A model generated the notes under the pieces. The model saw nothing but the letters and a program-made list of their open reading frames with translations. It did no database searches and had not been told where the DNA came from. Both the position numbers and the translations under genes were made by a program. Shown in pieces: positions 1 to 8,016 of a stretch of DNA of 64,000 nucleotides; the stretch's first letter is position 1; each line of letters begins with the position of its first letter. Where the stretch lies: NCBI GenBank assembly GCA_016194905.1, contig JACQAP010000016.1, positions 1-64,000 on the forward strand. Direction: 5' to 3'. This stretch comes from Betaproteobacteria bacterium (lineage in GTDB: Bacteria > Pseudomonadota > Gammaproteobacteria > Burkholderiales > JACQAP01).

Positions 1-29
1 GCAGGCGTTTTTTTGCTATCTTCACACAT
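1..29 (-). CDS. 5' end of an unidentified gene running out of the window
   Basis: An ATG read on the minus strand at 29-27 is preceded by a strong ribosome-binding site (AAGGAGGAT on the minus strand, about 35-42) at normal spacing. The nine readable codons give MCEDSKKTP. Nothing about its function can be said from this. It is divergent from the Anbu gene at 226, so the 30-225 interval probably holds promoters for both directions. Confidence 0.45.
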
Positions 30-225
30 GGCTGATCCTCCTTGTATGGACGGTGACTTCAGACACCACCATCTTAACAACGCGAGGCTCTCAGCCACCC
101 TATTTCCTCGCACTCCTTGCGGCTTAAGGTAGTGCCATGAGAGTCTGATCGTATATATATTCCCCCCAGGCGAATGCCGATGGGGTCGTCAAGATGGGGT
201 GTCGGTTGAGCACAGAGGGCGAGGC

Positions 226-954
226 ATGACCTACTGTATAGGCGTATTGCTCGACAAGGGAATGATTTTCGCCTCGGACTCCCGTACGAATGCCGGCGTG
301 GACAACTTCGCGAAGTTCTGCAAGATGACGGTGTTCGAGCGTCGCGGCGACCGCGTTATCGTTTTGTTGAGCTCCGGAAACCTCGCCGGAACCCAAGCCG
401 TGATCGGCGTGCTGAACCAGCGCTGCGCTGCCGGCGGCGCGGCCACCAACCTCTGGAGCGCGCCGACAATGTTCGACGTCGCAACGCTGGTCGCGGATGC
501 CATGCGCGATATCGAGCGGCGCGACGGGGAGTATCTGCAGGAGAACGAGATCGGCTTCAACGCCTCGTTCATCGTCGGCGGGCAGATCCGGGGCGAGCCG
601 TTACGGTTGTTCCGGATCTACTCCGAGGGTAATTTCATCGAAGCGGGAATCGACACGCCATATTTTCAAACCGGTGAAACCAAGTACGGCAAGCCGATCA
701 TCGACCGCGTGATTACGCGTTCTACTCCCCTTGCAGACGCCACGAAATGTGTGCTGGTGTCATTTGATTCGACCATGCGCAGCAACCTGTCGGTGGGCAT
801 GCCGATTGACCTGATTTGCTACGAACGAGACAGCCTCGAACTGCAGAAGCGGCGTCGATTCGACGACGGAGACGCATATTTCAGCGCACTCACCCATGCC
901 TGGAGCGACGGTACGCGTCAAGTGTTTCGCCAGTTGCCCGAGCTGAACTGGTGA
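226..954 (+). CDS. Anbu-type proteasome-like peptidase
   Basis: Predicted Ntn-hydrolase of the bacterial Anbu/20S-proteasome beta family, a cytoplasmic threonine peptidase. The ATG at 226 is chosen because it puts Thr directly after Met (MTYCIG), as required for an N-terminal Thr nucleophile. An alternative GTG at 199 would bury that Thr. In mature numbering Thr1, Asp17 (ASDSRT) and a Lys at about 32 (AKFCK) match the usual catalytic arrangement. The length, 242 aa, is normal. The next two genes encode an N-formylglutamate amidohydrolase-like and a transglutaminase-like protein. Anbu loci normally include a transglutaminase-like protein plus alpha-E and ATP-grasp proteins; those last two are not seen here, although the gene leaving the window at 29 is unidentified. 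Confidence 0.9.
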   Translation: MTYCIGVLLDKGMIFASDSRTNAGVDNFAKFCKMTVFERRGDRVIVLLSSGNLAGTQAVIGVLNQRCAAGGAATNLWSAPTMFDVATLVADAMRDIERRDGEYLQENEIGFNASFIVGGQIRGEPLRLFRIYSEGNFIEAGIDTPYFQTGETKYGKPIIDRVITRSTPLADATKCVLVSFDSTMRSNLSVGMPIDLICYERDSLELQKRRRFDDGDAYFSALTHAWSDGTRQVFRQLPELNW

Positions 955-1665
955 CCGGCCGCGGCGATCGACTCCTTCCTCATCACCTGTGAACACGGCG
1001 GCAACCGGATACCAGCGCCCTATCGACGGCTGTTTCGGGGGCGACGGGCGCTGTTGGACTCCCACCGCGGCTACGATCCCGGCGCGCTGGTCATGGCCAG
1101 GGCGCTGGCCATGGCCTTCAGGGCGCCGCTCGTGACCTCGACCATCAGCCGTCTGCTTATCGACCTCAATCGCTCGATCGGTCATCCGCAACTCTTCTCG
1201 GCGGCTACGCGCGGCGCGCCGGCGAAACTCCGCTCGAAGATCATCGAACAACACTACCGGCCATATCGCGTGCAAGTCGAGCGTCTCGTAAGACAGTCGG
1301 TGTCGCGCGGCCAACGTGTGATCCACATTTCGTCGCATAGCTTTGCTCCGGAGTTGAACGGCAAAGTGCGGCGTGCCGACGTGGGTTTGCTCTATCACCC
1401 CGGCCGGCACGGCGAGGCCGAGCTGTGCGCTCGCTGGAAGGCATCGCTCGCGGCATTCGCTCCGGAGCTCCGGGTACGTCGCAATTACCCGTATGCGGGT
1501 AAGGGGGACGGGCTGACCTCGCACTTGCGCCTGCGCTTCCCGCCCAGCGCCTACGTCGGGATTGAGCTGGAGGTCAACCAGAGGTGTGTCCTCGCCGCGG
1601 GCCGACGCTGGAAAGCGCTGCGCGGCGTGCTGATCGATTCGTTGCGCACGGCATGGGCTGCCTGA
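955..1665 (+). CDS. N-formylglutamate amidohydrolase family protein, 5' end unresolved
   Basis: Hydrolase of the N-formylglutamate amidohydrolase family, which cleaves N-formyl-glutamate-like amides and is metal dependent. The reading frame opens directly after the Anbu stop and reads FLITCEHGGNRIP (the family N-terminal signature, about 976-1014), then DSHRGYDPGA, SHSFAPELNG and DVGLLYHPGRHGEAEL. There is no ATG, GTG or TTG between the Anbu stop (952-954) and the signature. The expected overlapping start, GTG at 951, is in another frame and stops at 990-992. The simplest reading is a 1-nt frameshift between 951 and 980, either real or a base-calling error. An internal TTG near 1054 would lose the signature. 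Family assignment is secure, gene integrity is not. Confidence 0.72.
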   Translation, partial: PAAAIDSFLITCEHGGNRIPAPYRRLFRGRRALLDSHRGYDPGALVMARALAMAFRAPLVTSTISRLLIDLNRSIGHPQLFSAATRGAPAKLRSKIIEQHYRPYRVQVERLVRQSVSRGQRVIHISSHSFAPELNGKVRRADVGLLYHPGRHGEAELCARWKASLAAFAPELRVRRNYPYAGKGDGLTSHLRLRFPPSAYVGIELEVNQRCVLAAGRRWKALRGVLIDSLRTAWAA

Positions 1666-1769
1666 GCCTGCCATGATGAGCGCCCTGCACCAGGTAACGC
1701 ACCGGGAATCATTTCCAGCAACTACGCCGCCAGCCACGCGCGACTCTACTTAACGAATACCGGAGACCC

Positions 1770-2585
1770 ATGATGCAAATTCGCGTCGGCTTCGAAATGA
1801 TCTACGACTGCCCGCAGCCAACCCCGATGATATTCAACGTCAACGTCCACTTCACACGCGTGTCCGATCTGGTCGGCCGTGACGACCTGGTGATCGACCC
1901 GCCGGTCCCGATAGCGGCCTATCGTGACAGCTTTGGCAACTGGTGCACGCGCATTGTTGCGCCAAGGGGCCGCACGCGCGTCTCCGCCGACGCGCTCGTG
2001 AACGATACCGGAGCCCCCGACGTGATCGTTCCTCAGGCGCAACAGCTTCCGGTGCCGCACCTACCCGAGGAAACGCTTCTCTTCCTGCTCGGAAGCCGCT
2101 ATTGCGAAACCGATCGGCTGTCCGAGACGGCGTGGAATCTCTTTGGGCAGGCGCCAACGGGATGGGGCCGCGTTCAGGCGATCTGCGACTATGTCCATCG
2201 ACATATCACCTTCGGCTATGAGCACGCGCGCATGACACGGACGGCGCTGGAAGCCTTTCACGACAAGACCGGCGTCTGCCGCGATTATGCACACCTCGCC
2301 GTTGCCTTCTGCAGGTGCATGAACATCCCTGCCCGCTACTGCACCGGCTATCTGGGCGACATCGGCATGCCGCCACCGTACGGCACGATGGATTTCGCTG
2401 CCTGGTTCGAGGCCTTCCTCGACGGCCATTGGTACACTTTCGACGCCCGCAACAATACGCCGCGCATCGGGAGGGTGCTCATTGCACGAGGCCGCGACGC
2501 TTCCGACGTCGCGATCAGCAACGCGTTCGGCCCCAACACATTGACGAGCTTCAGGGTTTGGACGGACGAGGTACGCGCCGGTTGA
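1770..2585 (+). CDS. Transglutaminase-like cysteine protease family protein
   Basis: Predicted transglutaminase-fold protein of the type found next to Anbu genes, 271 aa, with an N-terminal beta domain and the papain-like core. The nucleophile is visible as Cys170 in TGVCRDYAHL. The later block MDFAAWFEAFL (about 207-217), where many family members have a His, has Ala, and the following TFDARNN also lacks His. The Anbu-linked subfamily often varies here, so loss of activity is not proven. GGAGA lies just upstream of the ATG; Met2 is an equally possible start. It is the third gene of the Anbu cluster and presumably works with the peptidase on peptide or amide substrates; this is inference. Confidence 0.83.
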   Translation: MMQIRVGFEMIYDCPQPTPMIFNVNVHFTRVSDLVGRDDLVIDPPVPIAAYRDSFGNWCTRIVAPRGRTRVSADALVNDTGAPDVIVPQAQQLPVPHLPEETLLFLLGSRYCETDRLSETAWNLFGQAPTGWGRVQAICDYVHRHITFGYEHARMTRTALEAFHDKTGVCRDYAHLAVAFCRCMNIPARYCTGYLGDIGMPPPYGTMDFAAWFEAFLDGHWYTFDARNNTPRIGRVLIARGRDASDVAISNAFGPNTLTSFRVWTDEVRAG

Positions 2586-2680
2586 GTCAATCGGCGCTTG
2601 GTGATCGACATCATTGCTAACCCGTTCGCCTCGTCGTCTGTAAAAACGCTAATGTCACTTCTTTGCGTCTTACCAAGCCG

Positions 2681-3910
2681 ATGCCAATTTCACCTCCCGG
2701 TGTCAGTACAGAACCCTTCGACGGCCCACTGCCTAGCATCCACTGGACTGAGGCGGGTAAAGGTTGTTCAGCGCGCTGGCGCTCAGAACGCGGCGCACCG
2801 CCGCCCAAGCGGGTCACTCTGACTGACGATACCACCACGGCTGACGCTTCCTATCGGCTGGCCTGTGAAGGCACGGCTTTACTCTGGCGCGGAGATTTTC
2901 ACAACGCCACGCAGTTGCTGCAGGCAATGGCGCGGCGCGCCGACAAAACGCCCGCACGCAAGCAAAGAAAGATAGCAAAGGAATCTACCCAGGCGGCATC
3001 CTCTGCCGACACCTTTCACCAGTATCGTCAGGCCCAGTCGCAGCGAGCGCGCGTTTTGGGCTTGCTGCTGCTTCCCTTTAATGCAGACTATGGTATTGCG
3101 CTGCGCCGTGCCCCCGATGCGCGACAAGCCTGCGCGGAAGCCTGGGGTCCAGCGGACGCGGCTGCGGGTCCCTCGGTGGCGTCCCTGCGCGAGTTGCTGG
3201 GGATCATCGGCGCGCACGAGTGGCGTAAAAAGGGTATTGAGATTGCAGCGCTGGGTGATGCGCCAAACAACCGCATTCATCCGCATTACGGCGTGTTCTC
3301 TCCCGTACGGGGGGAATACGTGAGCCTGGTCGCCACGGCTCCGTTGCCTGTGACCGGGCGGGCCAGGTTTGTGGCCTTCGACATTGGCGCGGGCACCGGT
3401 GTGCTTTCCGCCGTGTTGGCGCGTCGCCACGTCGAGCAAATCGTGGCGACGGATCAAGATCCGCGCGCGCTGGCTTGCGCGCAAGAAAACCTCGCTCGGC
3501 TGGGCGTGACCGGCCAGGTGCAGGTGGTGCGCGCCGATCTTTTTCCCGAGGGCCGGGCGTCCCTTGTGGTGTGCAACCCGCCTTGGCTGCCGGCGCGGCC
3601 CGGCTCTCCCATTGAGTCCGCAGTGTACGACGAGGACAGCCGCATGCTGCTTGGCTTTCTGAGTGGCTTGACGGCGCACCTCGTGCCGAGCGGTGAGGGC
3701 TGGCTCATTTTGTCTGACTTTGCCGAGCACCTGGGCTTGCGCTCACGCGCTGACCTGTTGGCCGCGTTCGAGAGTAGTGGCCTGAAGGTCGTGGGCCGAA
3801 TCGATGCCAAGCCACGGCATCCCAAGGCGTCGGATGCCAGCGATCCGCTGCACGATGCGCGGGCGGCCGAAGTGACCTCACTCTGGCGTCTGGCCGCCAT
3901 TGAACCTTGA
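2681..3910 (+). CDS. Class I SAM-dependent methyltransferase (RsmC/PrmC-like)
   Basis: Methyltransferase of 409 aa. The SAM-binding motif is DIGAGTGVLSA (from about residue 234) and the catalytic NPPW is at 299-302, a motif typical of enzymes that methylate planar nitrogens (N6-adenine, N2-guanine or glutamine). The first 200 residues are not recognised and contain a basic stretch. The ATG at 2681 is used; the frame is open back to a TTG at 2663. The substrate cannot be decided: rRNA guanine, DNA adenine or a protein glutamine are all possible. It stands alone between the Anbu cluster and an antitoxin gene. Confidence 0.82.
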   Translation: MPISPPGVSTEPFDGPLPSIHWTEAGKGCSARWRSERGAPPPKRVTLTDDTTTADASYRLACEGTALLWRGDFHNATQLLQAMARRADKTPARKQRKIAKESTQAASSADTFHQYRQAQSQRARVLGLLLLPFNADYGIALRRAPDARQACAEAWGPADAAAGPSVASLRELLGIIGAHEWRKKGIEIAALGDAPNNRIHPHYGVFSPVRGEYVSLVATAPLPVTGRARFVAFDIGAGTGVLSAVLARRHVEQIVATDQDPRALACAQENLARLGVTGQVQVVRADLFPEGRASLVVCNPPWLPARPGSPIESAVYDEDSRMLLGFLSGLTAHLVPSGEGWLILSDFAEHLGLRSRADLLAAFESSGLKVVGRIDAKPRHPKASDASDPLHDARAAEVTSLWRLAAIEP

Positions 3911-3983
3911 TGCTGCCGAAGTAAAGCGACGAACTTCGGGTAGGATATTTCAAGATCACATCTCCCACATTCCCATCCCAACC

Positions 3984-4256
3984 ATGCACCATCCCCCTCA
4001 TCCCGGTGAGTTCATTACCGAGGTTTATTTGGAGCCTAACAATCTTAGCGGCCGCGAGTTGGCCGCCAAGCTCGGCGTTGCGGCCTCTACCCTGCATCGC
4101 GTTCTTACGGGGGCCAGCGGTATCAGCCCTGAAATGGCATTGCGCCTTTCCAAGGCTCTCGGCCGCTCCCCGGAGAGTTGGCTGGCCATGCAATACAACC
4201 ATGATCTCTGGCAGGCCAAGCAGTCCGTAAATCTGGGCAATGTCCGCAAAGTTTAG
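3984..4256 (+). CDS. higA: HigA/VapI-type antitoxin, XRE HTH, orphan
   Basis: A 90-aa DNA-binding antitoxin beginning MHHPPHPGEFI, the signature start of HigA proteins, followed by a helix-turn-helix (GRELAAKLGVAASTLHRVL) and ALGRSPESWLAMQ. The ATG at 3984 is selected by homology; the frame is open to 3900, overlapping the methyltransferase end. HigA normally follows a roughly 90-codon HigB toxin in the same operon. Only 73 bp separate it from the methyltransferase stop and no toxin is present, so it is an orphan. No clear ribosome-binding site is seen. Confidence 0.85.
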   Translation: MHHPPHPGEFITEVYLEPNNLSGRELAAKLGVAASTLHRVLTGASGISPEMALRLSKALGRSPESWLAMQYNHDLWQAKQSVNLGNVRKV

Positions 4257-4465
4257 GCTTACTGCGGCCTGACGATGCATGCAGCGGACCGCCTTCGGCG
4301 CCCGCTGATTTATGACGGGAGACATCATATGAATCCACGAGATGTCCTATTTCCTTGTGATGCTCCATGGTGAACGTGTCGAGATTCCGGGTCGACTTGA
4401 CGACCCACAACGGGCGCAGACCGGCAGATAGTTCGAGCCGGCGTGGTTCCGAATGAACTGACTCC

Positions 4466-6028
4466 ATGACCATAGAAGAAGTTCTCGCACAGGATTTCCG
4501 CACGTTGCCGGAGCTGATCCGCATGCATGCCGCTCAGCGGCCGCGGCATATCGCCATCAGACAGGACATGGGCTCGCTCGACTATCGGGCGCTCGATGAA
4601 CTGGCGGACCGTATTGCGGCGGCACTGCAGCGCGACGGCGTGAAGCCGAAACAGGCGATCGCGATCTGCGCAGGGACTTCGATCGAATATGCCGCGGTAT
4701 TCATCGGTGCATTGCGCGCCGGGGTTGCCGTGGCGCCGCTGGCGCCGTCATCGACGGCGGCAAGCATTGCGACCATGGTCGGGGATGCCGGTTCGCCGCT
4801 GCTGTTCGTCGATGCGTCCGTTGCGAAAGCACTGGAGCCGGTGCGCGATCGAATCGCTGCAGAATGGGTTGCACTCGATGATTCCGCTCCCGGGAAATCA
4901 TTTCAGAAATGGCTGGTTGCAGCCGGTACCGCACCGGCCGTCGTTGTGGCCGCGCCCGATGCGCCATTCAATCTGATCTATTCATCCGGTACGACAGGGA
5001 CGCCGAAAGGCATCGTGCAATCGAACCTGATGCGCTGGCGGCAATGGCAGCGTGCTTTCGCCTATGACTACAAGCCGGACTCGATCACGATCGTGTCGAC
5101 GCCGCTTTACTCGAACACCACGCTGGTGAGTTTTCTGCCGACGCTCGCGGTGGGCGGCACGGTGGTGCTGATGGCGAAATTCGATGCGACGCGATTTCTG
5201 GAGTTGGCGCAGAAATACCGTGCCACGACGGCGATGCTGGTGCCGGTGCAGTATTCGCGCATCATGGCGCTGCCGGAATTCGACCGCTACGACCTGTCCG
5301 GTTTTCGCGCCAAGTTCTGCACCAGCGCGCCGTTCGCCGCTCATCTGAAGGCCGACATCCTGAAACGCTGGCCGGGCCGTCTGATCGAGTACTACGGTAT
5401 GACCGAAGGCGGCGGCACCTGCGTGCTGGAAGCCACATCGCATCCGGACAAGCTGCACACGGTCGGCTGTCCTGCGCCGGGCCATGACATCAGGCTGATC
5501 GATGAGCAGGGACACGAGTTGGCCCCCGGCTCGACCGGCGAAATCGTCGGTCACTCGGAAGGCATCATGACCGGCTATCACAACCAACCGGAACAAACTG
5601 CGGAAGCCGAGTGGGTCGACTCTACCGGCCGGCGCTTCATCCGCACCGGCGATATCGGCCGCTTCGACGAAGACGGATTTCTGATTCTGATGGATCGCAA
5701 GAAGGACATGATCATCTCCGGCGGCTTCAACGTTTATCCGAGCGATCTCGAAGCGGTGCTGCGTACGCATGCCGATGTAGCGGAAGCCGCGGTGGTTGGT
5801 GTCCCTTCCGAGCGTTGGGGCGAAACTCCAGTCGCCTTCGTGGTGCCAAAGCGGCAGGACCCGCAGTTTTCCAAAATGCTGCTCGACTGGACGAACGGCC
5901 AGCTTGGCAAGACGCAGCGGCTGACGGCGATCGAACTGGTCGAATCCCTGCCGCGCAGCGCGATCGGCAAAGTGCTCAAGCGCGAGTTGCGCGACGGCTA
6001 CAGACGAAAGGCGATGGCTTTGCCATGA
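4466..6028 (+). CDS. AMP-binding acyl-CoA synthetase
   Basis: Class I adenylate-forming enzyme, 520 aa, which activates a carboxylic acid with ATP and transfers it to CoA. The P-loop YSSGTTGTPKG lies at 172-182. YYGMTEGGGT, TGDIGRFDEDGFL, DRKKDMIISGGFNVYP and the C-terminal catalytic-lysine block RSAIGKVLKREL follow in order. The substrate (fatty or aromatic acid) cannot be read from sequence. An enoyl-CoA hydratase-like gene lies 1 kb downstream on the same strand, consistent with acyl-CoA catabolism, but a DUF433 gene and a membrane protein intervene. Confidence 0.92.
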   Translation: MTIEEVLAQDFRTLPELIRMHAAQRPRHIAIRQDMGSLDYRALDELADRIAAALQRDGVKPKQAIAICAGTSIEYAAVFIGALRAGVAVAPLAPSSTAASIATMVGDAGSPLLFVDASVAKALEPVRDRIAAEWVALDDSAPGKSFQKWLVAAGTAPAVVVAAPDAPFNLIYSSGTTGTPKGIVQSNLMRWRQWQRAFAYDYKPDSITIVSTPLYSNTTLVSFLPTLAVGGTVVLMAKFDATRFLELAQKYRATTAMLVPVQYSRIMALPEFDRYDLSGFRAKFCTSAPFAAHLKADILKRWPGRLIEYYGMTEGGGTCVLEATSHPDKLHTVGCPAPGHDIRLIDEQGHELAPGSTGEIVGHSEGIMTGYHNQPEQTAEAEWVDSTGRRFIRTGDIGRFDEDGFLILMDRKKDMIISGGFNVYPSDLEAVLRTHADVAEAAVVGVPSERWGETPVAFVVPKRQDPQFSKMLLDWTNGQLGKTQRLTAIELVESLPRSAIGKVLKRELRDGYRRKAMALP

Positions 6029-6091
6029 TCAACCGATGGCAGAGAACGGGCAAGGATGTAGAATGAAACCCTGAGCAAGCCGGAGACTGAT

Positions 6092-6319
6092 ATGGACTGG
6101 AAGCCTTACATTACCGCCGATCCGGGGATCCTGCACGGGACCGTGTGCTTTCGCGGTACTCGCATTCCGGTTTCCGTCGTGCTCGACAATCTGGCCGCCG
6201 GTGAAGCGCCCGAACGCATTCTCAATCAGTATCCCTCCCTGAAGCCCGGGCACGTGCCTGCCGCGATTGCCTATGCGGCCGACCTTGCGCGCGAGCGCGT
6301 GTTACCGATACCGGCCTGA
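6092..6319 (+). CDS. DUF433 antitoxin-like protein
   Basis: A 75-aa protein with the DUF433 pattern: ITADPGILHGTVCFRGTRIPVSVVLDNLAAG, then a helix-turn-helix-like ILNQYPSLKPGHVPAAIAYAADL. A GGAG motif precedes the ATG. DUF433 proteins are usually antitoxins paired with a downstream DUF5615 PIN-like toxin. Here the expected toxin start follows the stop codon immediately but is truncated after about 29 codons, see 6320-6409. Confidence 0.85.
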   Translation: MDWKPYITADPGILHGTVCFRGTRIPVSVVLDNLAAGEAPERILNQYPSLKPGHVPAAIAYAADLARERVLPIPA

Positions 6320-6409
6320 TTGTTCCGCGTGGGGTTGCGCTTCAAGCTCGACGAGAACATCGAGGCCATATTTCATGATGCCGGTTACGATTGCCATCCC
6401 GTCTTATGA
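6320..6409 (+). pseudogene. Truncated DUF5615 PIN-like toxin
   Basis: Directly after the DUF433 stop a TTG opens a frame reading FRVGLRFKLDENI then EAIFHDAGYDCHPVL and TGA at 6407-6409. LDENI followed by AGYDC is the N-terminal pattern of DUF5615 PIN-like proteins, which normally have about 110-120 residues and carry the first catalytic Asp in LDEN. Only 29 codons survive, so no active nuclease can be made. The following 100 bp show no resumed frame. Confidence 0.6.
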
Positions 6410-6515
6410 CTGATCAAGAAAATCCGGCCGACGGTCGGGAACACCAGCGCAAGAGGCCTGTCATGAACTGGTGCGGTAACGCGAACCCACAGCTGATGAA
6501 CCGATAGGGGAAGCC

Positions 6516-6929
6516 ATGATCGCTTTCGAAAATCTCAACGTAAAAGTCGTAATCGGTTTGGTGTTGGGCGTCATTGCCCTATTGATCGTCGGCACCGCTT
6601 CCTGGAACATGGGTGAGCCGCGCTGGCTCAACTGCCTCGTGAGCCTGTTTGGCGGATTGCTCGGCTGGTGGTTCGGCATTCTCGCGACGCCTTCGGAGCA
6701 AGGCGAGAGACGGCCGTTCTCCGAGTTCGGCAAGACCATCCTGGCGTTCGTCGGCGGATTTCTTTTTGCAAAGATCGACAGCGTGTTCGATGTGTTCCTG
6801 GTCAAGGATGGCGCGCCCGATCAGTATTTCGTGCAACGCGTGCTGCTGCTCGGCATTGCGTTTTGTCTCGGCGCGTTGTTTACCTTCTTCGGCAGGAAAT
6901 ATGTCGGATTCGCAAGCCGCGCGCAATAG
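6516..6929 (+). CDS. Small integral membrane protein of unknown function
   Basis: A 137-aa protein with about four hydrophobic segments (roughly residues 8-28, 36-56, 68-85 and 103-123) separated by short polar loops, including TPSEQGERRPFSEFGKT and KIDSVFDVFLVKDGAPDQ. The ATG has an AGGGGA site upstream. No family is recognised with confidence. It lies between the DUF433 locus and the enoyl-CoA hydratase gene without obvious functional link. Confidence 0.7.
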   Translation: MIAFENLNVKVVIGLVLGVIALLIVGTASWNMGEPRWLNCLVSLFGGLLGWWFGILATPSEQGERRPFSEFGKTILAFVGGFLFAKIDSVFDVFLVKDGAPDQYFVQRVLLLGIAFCLGALFTFFGRKYVGFASRAQ

Positions 6930-7007
6930 GCGCCTGCCGCAGGCCTTGCTGCGCGGCGCGCGCGGCGAAGAGGCATCCGTGATGCAAAGGCGACATTGCG
7001 CGTCGCC

Positions 7008-7805
7008 ATGACGAGCGAAGTTCCCCCCGACGGCCGCATCACGACCGAATTGCGCGACGGGTTGTTCCTGATCGGCATCGACCGGCCGGCGAAGCTGAAC
7101 GGTTTCACGCCGGTCATGTTGCGGGGCGTGGCGCAGGCCTATACCCGTTACGAACACGAACCCGAGGCGCGCTGCGCGGTGGTGTTCGCCGAAGGCGCGA
7201 ACTTCACGGCCGGCCTCGATCTGCCCAAAGTGGCGCCCTATCTGGGCGGCGACACTTTGCTGGTGGAGGAAGGCGAGATCGACCCTTTCGAATCGCGCGC
7301 CCCCTTTCGCAGCAAACCGATCGTCTTTGCGGTACACGGCATCTGCTTTACGCTCGGCATCGAGATGATGCTGGCGGCGGACATTGTCGTAGCGGCCGCC
7401 GATACGCGCTTCGCGCAAGTCGAGGTCAAGCGCGGACTGATGCCGACAGGCGGTGCGACGATCCGCATGGTGGAGCGCGCAGGCTGGGGCAATGCGATGC
7501 GCTATCTGCTGACAGGCGATGAGTTCGATGCACAGGCCGCGCTGAGGCTCGGATTCATTCAGGAAATCGTCAAGCCCGGACGGCAGCGCGAGCGCGCGGT
7601 CGAACTGGCGAAGATCATTGCCGCCCAGGCGCCTTTGGCGGTGACGGCAACCATCGCGAATGCGCGTGTCGCGCTGCGTGAAGGTCCGGCTGCGGCTTCC
7701 GCGTTGTTCGGTTCGACGCAGACCCGGCTGCTGGCGTCGGAAGATTTCCAGGACGGTTTGCGCAGCTTCAAGGAGAAGCGCGCGCCCCGGTTCAAGGGCA
7801 AATAA
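7008..7805 (+). CDS. Enoyl-CoA hydratase/isomerase (crotonase) family protein
   Basis: Crotonase-fold protein of 265 aa. Visible features are DRPAKLNGFTP, FAEGANFTAGLDL and the oxyanion-hole region VFAVHGICFTLGIEMMLAADIVVAA, followed by ADTRFAQVEVKRGLMPTGG. It probably hydrates or isomerises an acyl-CoA in beta-oxidation or aromatic acid breakdown. The ATG at 7008 (MTSEVPP) is preferred over the GTG-type start 12 bases upstream. Its stop codon touches the first of the window's inverted-repeat elements. Confidence 0.88.
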   Translation: MTSEVPPDGRITTELRDGLFLIGIDRPAKLNGFTPVMLRGVAQAYTRYEHEPEARCAVVFAEGANFTAGLDLPKVAPYLGGDTLLVEEGEIDPFESRAPFRSKPIVFAVHGICFTLGIEMMLAADIVVAAADTRFAQVEVKRGLMPTGGATIRMVERAGWGNAMRYLLTGDEFDAQAALRLGFIQEIVKPGRQRERAVELAKIIAAQAPLAVTATIANARVALREGPAAASALFGSTQTRLLASEDFQDGLRSFKEKRAPRFKGK

Positions 7806-7996
7806 CCCCTAACCGCAAAGACGCAAAGGCGCGAAGAAAAGCTCGCAAAGGAAAGCAAGAACTGAAAAGGAAGTTGTTGGACCTACTGTCGACGAATGAT
7901 CACCTTATCTGACCATTGGCATACTCACTTAACCAAGTGCCTTGGCCCTTCTTTGCGTCCCCTTTGCGTCTTTGCGCCTTTGCGGTGAAGGGTTAG
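7804..7996. repeat. Inverted-repeat element R1, CGCAAAGG type, empty form
   Basis: A 193-bp element. The left end reads ACCGCAAAGACGCAAAGG, and the reverse complement of the right end reads ACCGCAAAGGCGCAAAGACG, so both ends consist of 8-9-bp units in opposite orientation. The interior of about 110 bp has no gene. It overlaps the stop codon of the crotonase gene and precedes the EamA gene, whose spurious upstream open frame derives from it. Confidence 0.8.
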
Positions 7997-8016
7997 CCGA
8001 AATTGCAGGAGTGCCC

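Noticed and set aside
3911-3983. HigB toxin expected upstream of the HigA gene
   Set aside because: Only 73 bp are available and no toxin motif can be read in any frame.
4342-4431. Possible 29-codon gene remnant starting MSYFLVMLHGERVEIPG
   Set aside because: Too short, no ribosome-binding site and no recognised family beyond a vague resemblance; not listed as a gene.
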